Below the pieces are notes generated by a model. It was given only the letters and a program-made list of their open reading frames with translations. It was not told where the DNA came from and did not search any database. A stretch of DNA of 64,000 nucleotides, taken from assembly GCF_022539505.1 (NCBI RefSeq), contig NC_061514.1, forward strand, positions 40,970,869 through 41,034,868, in the 5' to 3' direction. The stretch is from Lolium rigidum (Eukaryota > Streptophyta > Magnoliopsida > Poales > Poaceae). The stretch's first letter is position 1. The number at the start of each line of letters is the position of its first letter. Both the position numbers and the translations under genes were made by a program. Shown here piece by piece: positions 12,827-23,863 of this stretch.

Positions 12827-13985
12827 TGTTATCACCAGAATTTGACCGGATCAGAGGTGGGCCGCGATTAAAGATGGACTTGAAGGATATACATGGAAGA
12901 AATACATGAATCGGCCTTATATGCAAAGTTTGGGCTAGTTTGCCCGTGTATCTGTAATATAGTAGGATACGTGTCGGTTAGATAGAGTTTGGCTCGTGCC
13001 CGGTTGGGATTATTCCCACGTTAGAAAGTCTACGGACTATAAATATGTATCTAGGGTTTATGAAATGAACAACAATCACGTTCACCACAAACCAATCTAG
13101 GCGCATCGCCAACTCCCTTGTCTCGAGGGTTTCTTCCGGGTAAGCATCATGCTGCCTAGATCGCATCTTGCGATCTAGGCAGTACACGTTTATTCGCTGT
13201 TCATGCGTTGCTCGTGCTCGAAGCCTTGTTGATGGCGAGCAACGTAGTTATCTTAGATGTGTTAGGGTTAGCATTGTTCATCGTATCATATGCTGTCGTC
13301 GTGCAACCCTTAGACGTCTAGCCGCCCTTACACCTATTTTAGGTGTAAGGGCGGCACCCCGCTTGATCATTATTTAGTAGATCCGGTCCGTTATGATTGC
13401 TCCTTGTTCTTCAAGGATTAGTTTAATATCTGCATAGTTAGGCCTTACAAACGGGTTGAAGGATCCAGTGGCGCGTAGGGTGTAGTTTGCTAGCCCTAGA
13501 CAGGATGTTCCGGGGATCAACTTCGTGTTGGTTTTTAGGCCTTGTCTAGGGTCGGTTTACGATCACCGTGCGTGGCCGCCAGGCTCAATCACGAGTAGGA
13601 TGCTCCGATTATGTGGTGAAAACCCTAAATCGTAGTAGGTCGTTTTAGCTTTATATTGATCAAGCAGGACCACCATATATTCGTACACCTCGTACGGATC
13701 ATGGGTGGATCGGCTCTTTGAGCCGATTCACAGGACCACCCGAGAGCCGATCGAGGCTCGTATTTAATGTTTACGTGTATGCCATGCAGAAACTAAGTGA
13801 GGCACATCCATCACCTTCCCGACCAGGTATAGGTCGGTGGCACACCCTTGCACCAAGCATCGGACGTGCGTGCCGAGTCTTTGCGGGCCGTCGCCGGAGG
13901 GACCAGGGACAGCCGCAGTCCCGGGAGCCTCCCGGCTCTACTGTGTTGCCCATCGCTGCTCGCCGGTGGGTTTCTGACCGCAACA
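12827..13985 (+). repeat. N1 5' LTR (1159 bp)
   Basis: Contains a TATAAAT box at 13038-13044 and two perfect inverted repeats: 14-bp arms at 13152-13165/13169-13182 and 15-bp arms at 13321-13335/13341-13355. Followed by a putative primer site TGGCACGCCCGGTGGGAC (13991-14008). Confidence 0.95.
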
Positions 13986-14047
13986 CATTCTGGCACGCCC
14001 GGTGGGACAGTCTTCGACATCAACCGCATCGCCATCTACATCTGAGA

Positions 14048-14690
14048 TGGCGGAAGGCAATCCAGTCACGTACGAGGATCTGACCGAGGAGCTCAAGAAG
14101 AAGTATGATGAGGTCAAAGCAATCCTCAAAGCCGACCTCATCGGCTCTTTTCACAGAACCCGCTCACATGGCATCAGGTGGAAAGGGTTCTCACCTGAAG
14201 GCGCGCTCGATGGAGTGGACCTGTCCACCCCGTCAGAAGAACGCACCAGGCCTCTGCGTCAGGAGATTAACTTCATGGTAGCTCATTCGCTACACCGCCA
14301 TTCTCGAGAGCCTGGTGAACACTTTGGAGCGTGTCGCTCTTCGGGTGATCCAGGAAATCATGAGGCATCAGTACTCTCCGTCAGGACCAGCTCTAGGGAC
14401 TCACCAAGGAGAGACGCCACTCCAGTCCCGACCGCGCTGCCATTCGCGTTGGCAGCACCAGAAGTGCCGAATTCACCGGCATACGCCGTTGACATGGTGG
14501 AATGCACGTACCCTGGGAGGTGCCAGCCAAGATTCTCGTTCAACATCAACATGGTAGGACTTGGGCGCCACCCTGGTAAGGGCAGAGACGAGGGCAGCTG
14601 CTCTCATAGCGAGGACAAGGAGGAAGCCGTTCCACGCGATCGGCTCCGACACTTCCAAAAATCCTGGTTACAATCAAGATGAAGGCCGAT
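14048..14690 (+). pseudogene. N1 gag remnant
   Basis: ATG at 14048 begins MAEGNPVTYEDLTEELKKK, a typical Tat-type Gag N-terminus with a charged coiled-coil-like start. After about 90 residues the frame degenerates. Later segments (PAYAVDMVECTYPGRCQPRF) resemble the linker just upstream of the protease/RT region, so most of the capsid and zinc-knuckle part is missing. Length is about a quarter of a normal Gag. Confidence 0.7.
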
Positions 14691-17600
14691 TCCAGCAATC
14701 GGCCCGTATTATCCTTACCACACGTTCTCCCTGTATTTAGTGTCGACCTCACAGGTGACGGAAAGCTAGGGTATGGGTTTACATCGGCTGATGAGCTAGA
14801 AGAAGTCGACATCGGTCCCGGGGATAAGCCGCGACCAACTTTTATCGACAAGAAGTTAGATCCACATCTTAGGGGTCGATGATAGCTCTGTTAAAAGAAT
14901 ACCCAGATTGCTTTGCATGGGATTACACAGAGATGCCCGGGTTAGACAGAGCATCATTGCACATCGGCTCCCCTCAAGAAGGGATTTCGGCCGTTCCAAC
15001 AACGAGCACGTCGGATGAAGGCCGAAATTCCGGAAGAGGTCAAGAAAGAGATCGAGAAGATGTTGGCCGCCGGGTTCATCAGGCCATGCGGGTATGCTCG
15101 AATGGATCTCCGAGCATCGTTCCCGTAGAGAAGAAGGACGGCCGATGGCGTGTGGCCATCGATTTCCGAGATCTCAACAGAGCCACTCCAAAAGATGAAT
15201 ATCCGATGCCTCGTGGCGTAAACGTTGATCAATGCAACTGCTGGCCATAAGGTGTTGAGCTTCATGGATGGCAACGCCGGCTATAACCAAATCTTCATGG
15301 CTCCAGAAGATATACACAATACCGCATTCAGAGTACCAGGGGCAGTAGGCTTGTTTGAATATGTAGTCATGACCTTTGGGTTGAAGAATGCTGGTGCAAC
15401 GTACCAAAGAGCCATGAATTATATATTTCACGACCTGATAGGCAAGTTGGTGGAAATCTACATCGATGACGTGGTAGTCAAATCTGTCTCCATGGAGGGA
15501 CACTTGGATGATTTGCGACGCATCCTAGACCGAACTCGGAAGTTCGGACTGAGAATGAATCCAAAGAAGTGTGCTTTTGGTGTGACGGCCGGTCAGCTCC
15601 TAGGTTTTCTGGTTCATGAACGGGGAATTGAGATCGGCCTCGAAAAGTCAAGAGGCGAGTGCGTACCATGCAGCCGCCCACCACGAAGAAGGAGCTCCAA
15701 CGTCTTATCGGCAAGATCAACTTTGTCCGACGATTCATCTCTAACCTCGTCGTGACGAATCGAGCCGTTCATAGCGCTGGTGAAAATTAAATCTGACGAC
15801 GAGTTTCACTGGGGGGCAGAACAGCAGCAGGCGTTTGATGAGATTAAGCGGTATCTGACAACGCCGCCTGTGCTAGTTCTGCCCCAACAAGACAGGCCAT
15901 TCTATATCTACTTATCGCAGAGCCGACACGTCCATCGCTTCGGTGGTGGTGCAACTCTATGAGGGTGTTGAAAAGGTCGTTTTCTACCTCAGCAGAAGGA
16001 TGTTGGACGCAGAGACAAGGTATCTTGAGGTCGAGAAGCTTTGCCTTTGCCTGTTCTTCACCTGCACCAAGCTTCATCACATTCTTTTGACGGCAGAGAT
16101 CATCGTCATATGCAAGTCGGACGTTGTCAAGCACATGCTGTCGGCCCCTGTTTTGAAATGCCGACTTGGTAAGTGGATGTTTGCGTTGTCGGAGTTCGAT
16201 CTTCGGTATCGCCTCGCGAAAGCGGTCAAGGGACAAGCGTTGGCCGATCTTATAGCTGAACGGATTAATACTAATATAGCAGCACTATCTCGTACGTGCA
16301 TGGGCTATGTTCTTCGATGGATCGGCTTGTGACGATGGTTGTGGCATCGGCATTCTCGCTCGTATCGCCTCGGGGGCAACATATTCTTTCGCCATCGGGC
16401 TATCTACCCCTTGCACCAACAATGTTGCTGAGTATGAGGCAAGGCGCAAGGGAATGGAGTTGCTTTTGGAAGCCGGGGCAGAGGCGGTGGAGCTTTTTGG
16501 AGACTCGAAGTTGGTGATCTCCCAACTCACAGACGAATACAAGTGCGAGAGTGAGTCACTTTTTCCATATTGGATGGAATGTCGTGAGCTGATGACACAT
16601 TTCCGGTACATCAATTTCAATTGGGTCCCAAGGTCTCAGAATACCGACGCAAATGATCTCGCACGAATGGCGTCGGGATACAAGGACGTACCGCGACGGG
16701 TCGAAGTTCAGTGCGGCTCTCGGAACAGGATGACTGGAGAGCCGATATCTTCAATTATTTGAAGGATTCGGCTCGGGGGGCACCTAAACGGATAAGATAC
16801 AAGGCTATGAAATATGTCCTTATAGGAGATGACATGTTCTACAGGACGTTGGAAGGGTTACTACTCAAATGCCTGGGACCAACTGAGTCTAATCGGCTCT
16901 TACATGAGGTGCATGAAGGCGCTCGTGGAACTCACCAATCGGCTCATAAGATGAAGTGGTTAATTAGGCGATCAGTGGTTTTATTGGCCTACCATGCTTG
17001 AGGACTGCTTCAAGTACTACAAGGGATGCCAAGCGTGTCGATGTTCGGAAAAATTCAGATGGTACCCGCATCGGCGATGAACCCCATCATCAAACCTTGG
17101 CCATTTCGAGGTTGGGGCATGGATATGATCTGCAAAATCCATCCTCCGTCGAGCAAAAACCACGAGTGGATTCTGGCCATTACAGATTATTTCACCAAAT
17201 GGGTGGAGGCCGTTCCCATGAAGAAGGTAAAATCGGAAGATGTTATCCAATTTGTCAAAGAACATGTCATTCATAGGTTCGGGATTCCCCAAACCATCAC
17301 GACCGATGGAGGTTCGGTTTTTGTCTCTAAAGAATTCAGAAAGTTCTGCGATGACATGGGGATTAAGCTAATCCGATCATCTCCATACTATGCTCAAGCC
17401 AATGGGCAAGCCGAAGCATCCAATCAAAGCCTGATCAAGCTGATTAAGAGGAAGATTGACGAGAACCCTAGGGTGTGGCATGAGACGTTGTCAGAAGCTT
17501 TGTGGGCCTATCGCATGTCATGCCATGGAGCTATAAAGACTTCGCCGTACTAGCTTGTCTATGGGCAGGAGGCCGTATTACCTTGGGAAATTACGGCTGG

Positions 17601-17994
17601 ATCGAGACGTGTCACGTTTCAGAATGACCTGACACCTGAAGAGTATGCAACCCTGATGAGTGACACTATTGAGGATGCAACGGAACTCAGACTTTGGTCG
17701 TTGGAGAAGATTAAAGAGAACAAAGCCAGGGTAGCTCGGGCATACAATAAGAAGGTGAGACCAAAGGAGTTTCAGGTTGGTGATCTAGTATGGGAAGCCG
17801 TGTTGCCACTAGGAACCAAGGATAAAGCATATGGCAAATGGTCTCCTAATTGGCACGGTCCTTATAAAGTCATCCAGGTTCTGAAGGGCAATGCCTACAT
17901 GCTTGAACAGTTGGATGGTGTGAAGTTCCCAGTGGCCGTCAATGGCCAACATCTCAAGAAGTATTTCCCAAGCATGTGGGATGATGGACAGTGA
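14680..17994 (+). pseudogene. N1 pol: RT, RNase H, second RNase H, integrase
   Basis: Read through several frames. RT: VPVEKKDGRWRVAIDFRDLN near 15120, MTFGLKNAGATYQRAMNYIF near 15370, YIDD near 15460. First RNase H: YLSRRMLDAETRY near 15990. Second RNase H: FFDGSACDDGCGIGI near 16310 with NNVAEYEA and LFGDSKLVI. Integrase: TDYFTKWVEAVP near 17185, TTDGGSVFVSKEF near 17300, then SPYYAQANGQAEASN. An in-frame TAG at 17551 and multiple shifts disable it. The final block (MSDTIEDATELRLW... to 17994) is the integrase C-terminal region with WHGPYKV. It formerly made the enzymes for its own copying. Confidence 0.9.
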
Positions 17995-18002
17995 GATATG
18001 GG

Positions 18003-18372
18003 GGCCGATTTTTCAATCGGCCGGTAAAAAATTAATGTGTGTGTGTACATACAAATCACAGCCGATGCACAGACATCGACTTGAGAAAATATGCGAAGAC
18101 AACAGTATGCTAGTACAGCCGATGCACGGACATCGACTTCAGAATAATAAAAGCCGATGCATTGTTATCGACTCTAGAGGAACAAGCTCAATTGAGCAGG
18201 TTAATAGATCGGATTCAAATCAGAGATCATGATATTTGAGATAAATCTCCTAGTGGATTTACTGAGGAGCTGAATCTGTGCAGTTAAGGTTGGAGGATGG
18301 TTTGGACATGGGCTGGACCTGTTTGACCATGTGAATAGGCAACTAGTGCAAGCCGATGCTCTGCCATCGGCT
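18003..18372 (+). repeat. N1 3' UTR minisatellite of small GCCGAT hairpins
   Basis: Starts with a perfect stem GGCCGATT/AATCGGCC (18003-18022), then three copies of a GCCGATGCA...ATCGACT unit (18061, 18118, 18152) and a related GCCGATGCTCTGCCATCGGC at about 18354-18373. Each unit can fold on itself. The motif is also frequent elsewhere in the element. Confidence 0.7.
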
Positions 18373-18558
18373 CTCTGTACAGCGACTTCGTTCGACAATC
18401 GGAAAAGCTGACAAGAAAGCAAAATTAATGGGGAAATACTTCTTCATTGATAATGGGATTTCTTACAAAGAAAGAGCCGATTGCTCGAGGAAGGAAGAAC
18501 AAAAGAAAGGTCTATTGACCAATCTACTACTACTAGGCCTATACTAGTAGATCCTAGT

Positions 18559-20729
18559 CTACGGGTCGTCGCTGCCCTCGTCGTCGTCCTCGGAGCTCTC
18601 GTCGGCACCGCTGCCGGCGGGCTCCTCGTCGCTGCTCCCGTAGCCCTCTACGGGAGCTTCATCCTCCTCATCGTCGTCGCTGTCGTCGTCATCCCACCAG
18701 GTGCGGAGGCGTTTCGCCGGCGGGTAACCCTCGAGGGAGTCGTCGTCGTCATCTTCCTCCTCCTCTTCCTCAGAAGAGGTGTAACCGTCCCAGGAGAACG
18801 AGTCGTCCTCGCTCTCCGACTCCAGCTCCCCATCAGCAAGGAACTGGAGGTCGCTGATACGTCTCCGACGTATCGATAATTTCTTATGTTCCATGCCACA
18901 TTATTGATGTTATCTACATGTTTTATGCACACTTTATGTCATATTCGTGCATTTTCTGGAACTAACCTATTAACAAGATGCCGAAGTGCCGCTTCCGTTT
19001 TCTGCTGTTTTTGGTTTCGTAAATCCTAGTAACGAAATATTCTCGGAATCGGACGAAATCAACGCCCGTGTTCCTATTTTTCCCGGAACCATCCGGAACA
19101 CCCGAGAGCCGCCGCAGGGAAGCCCCGGGGGCCCCACACCACACCCCTGGCGCGGCCGCAGGGGGGCCGCGCCACCCTATGGTGTGGTGGCCCCGAGCCC
19201 CTCCGAGGCTGCCCTTCCGCCTATTTAAAGCCTCCGTCGCGAAAACCCCGATGCGTTGGACGAAACCCACGTAAACCTTCCGGAGCCGCCGCCATCGCGA
19301 AGCCAAGATCCGGGGACAGGAGTCTCGTTCCGGCACGCCGCCGGAACGGGGAAGTGCCCCCGGAAGGCTTCTCCATCATCACCACCGCCATCTTCATCAC
19401 CGCTGCTGCTCCCATGAGGAGGGAGTAGTTCTCCATCGAGGCTCGGGGCTGTACCGATAGCTATGTGGTTCATCTCTCTCCTATGTACTTCAATACAATA
19501 ATCTCATGAGCTGCCTTACATGATTGAGATTCATATGATGATGCTTGTAATCTAGATGTCATTATGCTAGTCAAGTGAGTTTTACTCATGTGATCTCCGG
19601 AGACTCCTTGTCCCACGTGTGTAAAGGTGACAGAGGTGTGCACCGTGTGGGTCTCTTAGGCTATATTTCACAGAATACTTATTCACTGTTATGAATGGCA
19701 TAGTGAAGTGCTTATTTATATCTCTTTATGATTGCAATGTGTTTTGTATTACAATTTATCTATGTGCTACTCTAGCAATGTTATTAAAGTAGTTTTATTC
19801 CTCCCGCACGATGTAATGGTGACAGTGTGTGCATCCGTGTTAGTACTTGGTTTATGCTATGATCATGATCTCTTGTAGATTGCGAAGTTAACTATTGCTA
19901 TGACAAGTATTGATGTGATCTATTCCTCCTACATATGCATGAAGGTGACAAGTAGTGCATGCTATGTTAGTACTTGGTTTAGTCGAATTGATCTTTCATG
20001 CACTCTAAGGTTATTTAAATATGAACATTGAATTGTGGAGCTTGTTAACTCCGGCATTGAGGGTTCGTGTAATCCTACGCAATGTGTTCATCATCCAACA
20101 AGAGTGTAGAGTATGCATTTATCTATTCTCGTTATGTGATCAATGTTGAGAGTGTCCACTAGTGAAAGTCTAATCCCTAGGCCTTGTTCCTAAATACTCG
20201 CTGCGTTACTACCGCTTGTTTACTGTTTCACCGTGTTACTACCGCCGCAATACTACCACCATCAACTACACGCCAGACAAGCTATTTTCTGGCACCGTTG
20301 CTACTCGCTCATATATATTCATACCACCCGTATTTCACTATCTCTTCGCCGAACTAGTGCACCTATTAGGTGTGTTGGGGACACAAGAGACTTCTTGCTT
20401 TGTGGTTGCAGGGTTGCATGAGAGGGATATCTTTGACCTCTTCCTCCCTGAGTTCGATAAACCTTGGGTGATCCACTTAAGGGAAAACTTGCTGCTGTTC
20501 TACAAACCTCTGCTCTTGGAGGCCCAACACTGTCTACAGGAAAAGGAGGGGGAAGTAGACATCAGTCTTCATCTCCGCTGGTCAAGGACTTGTCGTCCTC
20601 GGACCCGACGGAGGAGGCGTGGTCCTCCTGATCCCACTCCTCCAGGGCGCGTATGTCCTCCGGCGTCGGCTCGCGGGAGGAGGAAGACCGGTAGGAAAGA
20701 CCGGAGGAGGAAGAGGAGGAAGAGTCCAT
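18559..20729 (-). pseudogene. N1 antisense ORF: highly acidic Ser/Asp/Glu-rich protein, split by a solo LTR
   Basis: On the strand opposite to gag-pol an ATG at 20729 opens MDSSSSSSSGLSYRSS and runs to 20565. After the solo LTR (18855-20564) the frame continues from 18854 to the stop at 18559. If the inserted LTR and one copy of its 5-bp duplication are removed, the frame is preserved. The product is about 150 residues: Ser-rich N-terminus, PTPEDIRALEEWDQ, then long runs of Asp and Glu, with one basic patch (PPAKRLRTWW). No known domain is visible; acidity and Trp suggest a disordered regulator. Antisense ORFs are known in Tat-group elements such as Grande and RIRE2, so this is probably the same kind of accessory gene. 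Confidence 0.75.
18855..20564 (+). repeat. Solo LTR (1710 bp) of a related TGATACGTCTCC family
   Basis: Ends TGATACGTCTCCGACG...GTAGACATCA. The first 200 bp are close to the M1/P1 LTR, but the rest diverges, so it is a different family. Flanks are gtcgc (18850-18854) and gtctt (20565-20569), an imperfect duplication. It contains a GC-rich hairpin (19148-19157 with 19165-19174) ahead of a CTATTTAAAG box near 19221. ORFs across it are spurious. Confidence 0.88.
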
Positions 20730-21022
20730 GGTGGGAGAAGGTTTTTCGAGTGCTACAGAGGAATAGAGGATGAGGAGGGGATAGAGAAGCGAATTTCTCA
20801 ATGCGGTTAAATAAAAAGGATACGGTGGAGATTCAATGCCACAACAGTTTCCGAGGAAGTGGTGCCCAAAGAAAAAAAATTTGCCAGGTCACGCGGAGAA
20901 GCGGAGGAGGCAAGGCATCATGATGATGGATACTGCGACGATTCTGCTCTGCCACGACATGACCCGACGAAGGAAAAGCAGAATGATTTTGGAATTGTCA
21001 TTTCCAAAACCAGGGGGGCATG

Positions 21023-22181
21023 TGTTATCACCAGAATTTGACCGGATCAGAGGTGGGCCGCGATTAAAGATGGACTTGAAGGATATACATGGAAGAAATA
21101 CATGAATCGGCCTTATATGCAAAGTTTGGGCTAGTTTGCCCGTGTATCTGTAATATAGTAGGATACGTGTCGGTTAGATAGAGTTTGGCTCGTGCCCGGT
21201 TGGGATTATTCCCACGTTAGAAAGTCTACGGACTATAAATATGTATCTAGGGTTTATGAAATAAACAACAATCACGTTCACCACAAACCAATCTAGGCGC
21301 ATCGCCAACTCCCTTGTCTCGAGGGTTTCTTCCGGGTAAGCATCATGCTGCCTAGATCGCATCTTGCGATCTAGGCAGTACACGTTTATTCGCTGTTCAT
21401 GCGTTGCTCGTGCTGAAGCCTTGTTGATGACGAGCAACGTAGTTATCTTAGATGTGTTAGGGTTAGCATTGTTCATCGTATCATATGCTGTCGTCGTGCA
21501 ACCCTTAGATGTCTAGCCGCCCTTACACCTATTTTAGGTGTAAGGGCGGCACCCCGCTTGATCATTATTTAGTAGATCCGGTCCGTTATGATTGCTCCTT
21601 GTTCTTCAAGGATTAGTTTAATATCTGCATAGTTAGGCCTTACAAACGGGTTGAAGGATCCAGTGGCGCGTAGGGTGTAGTTTGCTAGCCCTAGACAGGA
21701 TGTTCCGGGGTCAACTTCGTGTTGGTTTTTAGGCCTTGTCTAGGGTCGGTTTACGATCACCGTGCGTGGCCGCTGTGCTCAATCACGAGTAGGATGTTCC
21801 GATTATGTGGTGAAAACCCTAAATCGTAGTAGGTCGTTTTAGCTTTATATTGATCAAGCAGGACCACCATATATTCGGACACCTCGTACGGATCATGGGT
21901 GGATCGGCTCTTTGAGCCGATTCACAGGACAACCTGAGAGCCGATCGAGGCTCGTATTTAATGTTTACGTGTATGCCATGCAGGAAACTAAGCGAGGCAC
22001 ATCCATCACCTTCCGACCGGGTATAGGTCGGGTGGCACGCCCTTGCACCAAGCATCGGACGTGCGTGCCGAGTCTTTGCGGGCCGTCGCTCGGAGGGACC
22101 AGGGGCCAGCCGCAGTCCCGGGAGCCTCCCGGCTCTATCGTGTTGCCCGTCGCTGCTCGCCGTGGGTTTCTGACCGCAACA
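21023..22181 (+). repeat. N1 3' LTR (1159 bp)
   Basis: Same length as the 5' LTR, with scattered substitutions and small indels. TATA box at 21234-21240; both inverted repeats are preserved exactly (21348-21361/21365-21378 and 21516-21530/21536-21550). Preceded by the polypurine tract CCAAAACCAGGGGGG (about 21004-21018). Confidence 0.95.
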
Positions 22182-23863
22182 TGTTATTGATTACATTACG
22201 CACCATACTTAATGCAATTGTCCGTTGTTTGCAACTTAATACTCGGAAGGGGTTCGGATGATAACCTGAAGGTGGACTTTTAGGCATAGATGCATGCTAG
22301 ATAGCGGTCTATGTACTTTGTCGTAATGCCCAATTAAATCTCACTATACTCATCATATCATGTATGTGCATGGTCATGCCCTCTCTATTTGTCAATTGCC
22401 CGATTGTAATTTGTTCACCCAACATGCTATTTATCTTATGGGAGAGACACCTCTAGTGAACTGTGGACCCCGGTCCATTCTTTTACATCGAATACAATCT
22501 ACTGCAATACTTGTTTTACTGTTTTCTCGCAAACAATCATCATCCACACTATACATCTAATCCTTTGTTACAGCAAGCCGGTGAGATTGACAACCTCGAT
22601 GTTTCGTTGGGGCAAAGTACTTTGGTTGTGTTGTGCAGGTTCCACGTTGGCGCCGGAATCCCTGGTGTTGCGCCGCACTACATCCCGCCGCCATCAACCT
22701 TCAACGTGCTTCTTGGCTCCTACTGGTTCGATAAACCTTGGTTTCTTACTGAGGGAAACTTGCTGCTGTACGCATCACACCTTCCACTTGGGGTTCCCAA
22801 CGGACGCGTGCTGTACGCGTATCATCCACCTTCAGGTTATCATCCGAACCCCCTCCAGTATTAAGTTGCAAACAACAGACAGTTGCATTAAGTATGGTGC
22901 GTAATGTAATCAACACAAATATCCTTAGACAAAGCATCGATGTTTTATTCCTAGTGGCAACAGCACATCCACAACCTTAGAACTTTCTATCACTGTCCCA
23001 GATTCAATGGAGGCATGAACCCACTATCGAGCATAAATACTCCTTCTTGGAGTCACAAGTATCAACTTGGCCGAGCCTCTACTAGCAACGGAGAGCATGC
23101 AAGAACATAAACAACATATATGATAGATTGATAATCAACTTGACATAGTATTCAATATTCATCGGATCCCAACAAACACAACATGTAGCATTACAAATAG
23201 ATGATCTTGATCATGATAGGCAGCTCACAAGATCTAACATGATAGCACAATGAGGAGAAGACAACCATCTAGCTACATGCTATGGACCCATAGTCCAGGG
23301 GTGAACTACTCACACATCGATCCGGAGGCTATCATGGTGATGAAGAGACCTCCGGGAGATGATTCCCCTCTCCGGCAGGGTGCCGGAGGCGATCTCCCGA
23401 ATCCCCGAGATGGGATTGGCGGCGGCGGCGTCTCTGGAAGGTTTTCCGTATCGTGGCTCTCGGCATCGGGGTTTTCGCGACGAAGGCTTTAAGTAGGCGG
23501 AAGGGCGGAGTCGGAGGGCCGACGAGGGGCCACACACTAGGGCGGCGTGGGCCCCCCTTGGCCGCGCCGCCTTATGGTGTCGGCGCCCCGTGGCCCCACT
23601 TCGTAACCCCTTCGGTCTTCTGGAAGCTTCGTGGAAAAATAAGACCCTGGGCGTTGATTTCGTCCAATTCCGAGATGTTTTTCCTTTGTAGGATTTCTGA
23701 AACCAAAAACAACAGAAAACAGCAACTGGCTCTTCGGCATCTCGTCAATAGGTTAGTGCCGGAAAATGCATAATAATGACATATAATGTGTATAAAACAT
23801 GTGAGTATCATCATAAAAGTAGCATGGAACATAAGAAATTATGGATACGTTTGAGACGTATCA

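Larger units (their letters stand above)
12827..22181 (+). mobile_element. N1: Tat-lineage Ty3/gypsy element with second RNase H and antisense ORF
   Basis: Two 1159-bp LTRs (12827-13985, 21023-22181), TGTTATCACC...CCGCAACA. The P1 flanks repeat gttat on both sides (12822-12826 and 22183-22187), with one unmatched T at 22182. The internal region carries truncated gag, degenerate protease-RT-RNase H-second RNase H-integrase, then an antisense acidic ORF. A second, archaeal-like RNase H before integrase is the hallmark of the Tat group (Retand, RIRE2, Grande types). The LTRs look about 98% identical by eye, so it is the youngest full-length element in nest A after its own solo-LTR insertion is discounted. 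Confidence 0.93.
5392..22824 (+). mobile_element. P1: non-autonomous gypsy-type element with gag-protease only, plus strand
   Basis: 5' LTR 5392-6971, internal 6972-11875, 3' LTR 11876-22824 (interrupted by N1). The perfect target duplication tccac is at 5387-5391 and 22825-22829. It belongs to the same family as M1 but is inverted relative to it and inserted into M1's 3' LTR. The internal region encodes Gag and an Athila-type protease and then 2.6 kb of noncoding sequence; RT, RNase H and integrase are absent. Confidence 0.95.
11876..22824 (+). repeat. P1 3' LTR, split by N1
   Basis: Pieces 11876-12826 and 22182-22824 reassemble into about 1.59 kb, closely matching 5392-6971. Ends TGATACG...CGTATCA, followed by the duplication tccac. 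The N1 insertion point lies in the stretch reading ...gatgtagttattgattac. Confidence 0.95.
3230..23863 (-). repeat. M1 3' LTR, split into three pieces
   Basis: Pieces 3230-3716, 5311-5391 and 22825-23863 add up to about 1.6 kb, the same as the 5' LTR at 27364-28964. The breaks are the solo LTR (3717-5310) and P1 (5392-22824); each break is flanked by a perfect 5-bp duplication. The outer end TGATAGCG at 3230 adjoins G0 gag; the inner end ...CGTATCA at 23863 adjoins the polypurine tract. Confidence 0.93.

Noticed and set aside
13718..14083. Plus-strand ORF of 121 residues across the N1 LTR/PBS junction
   Set aside because: Crosses the LTR end and primer site; the real gag start is the ATG at 14048 in another frame.
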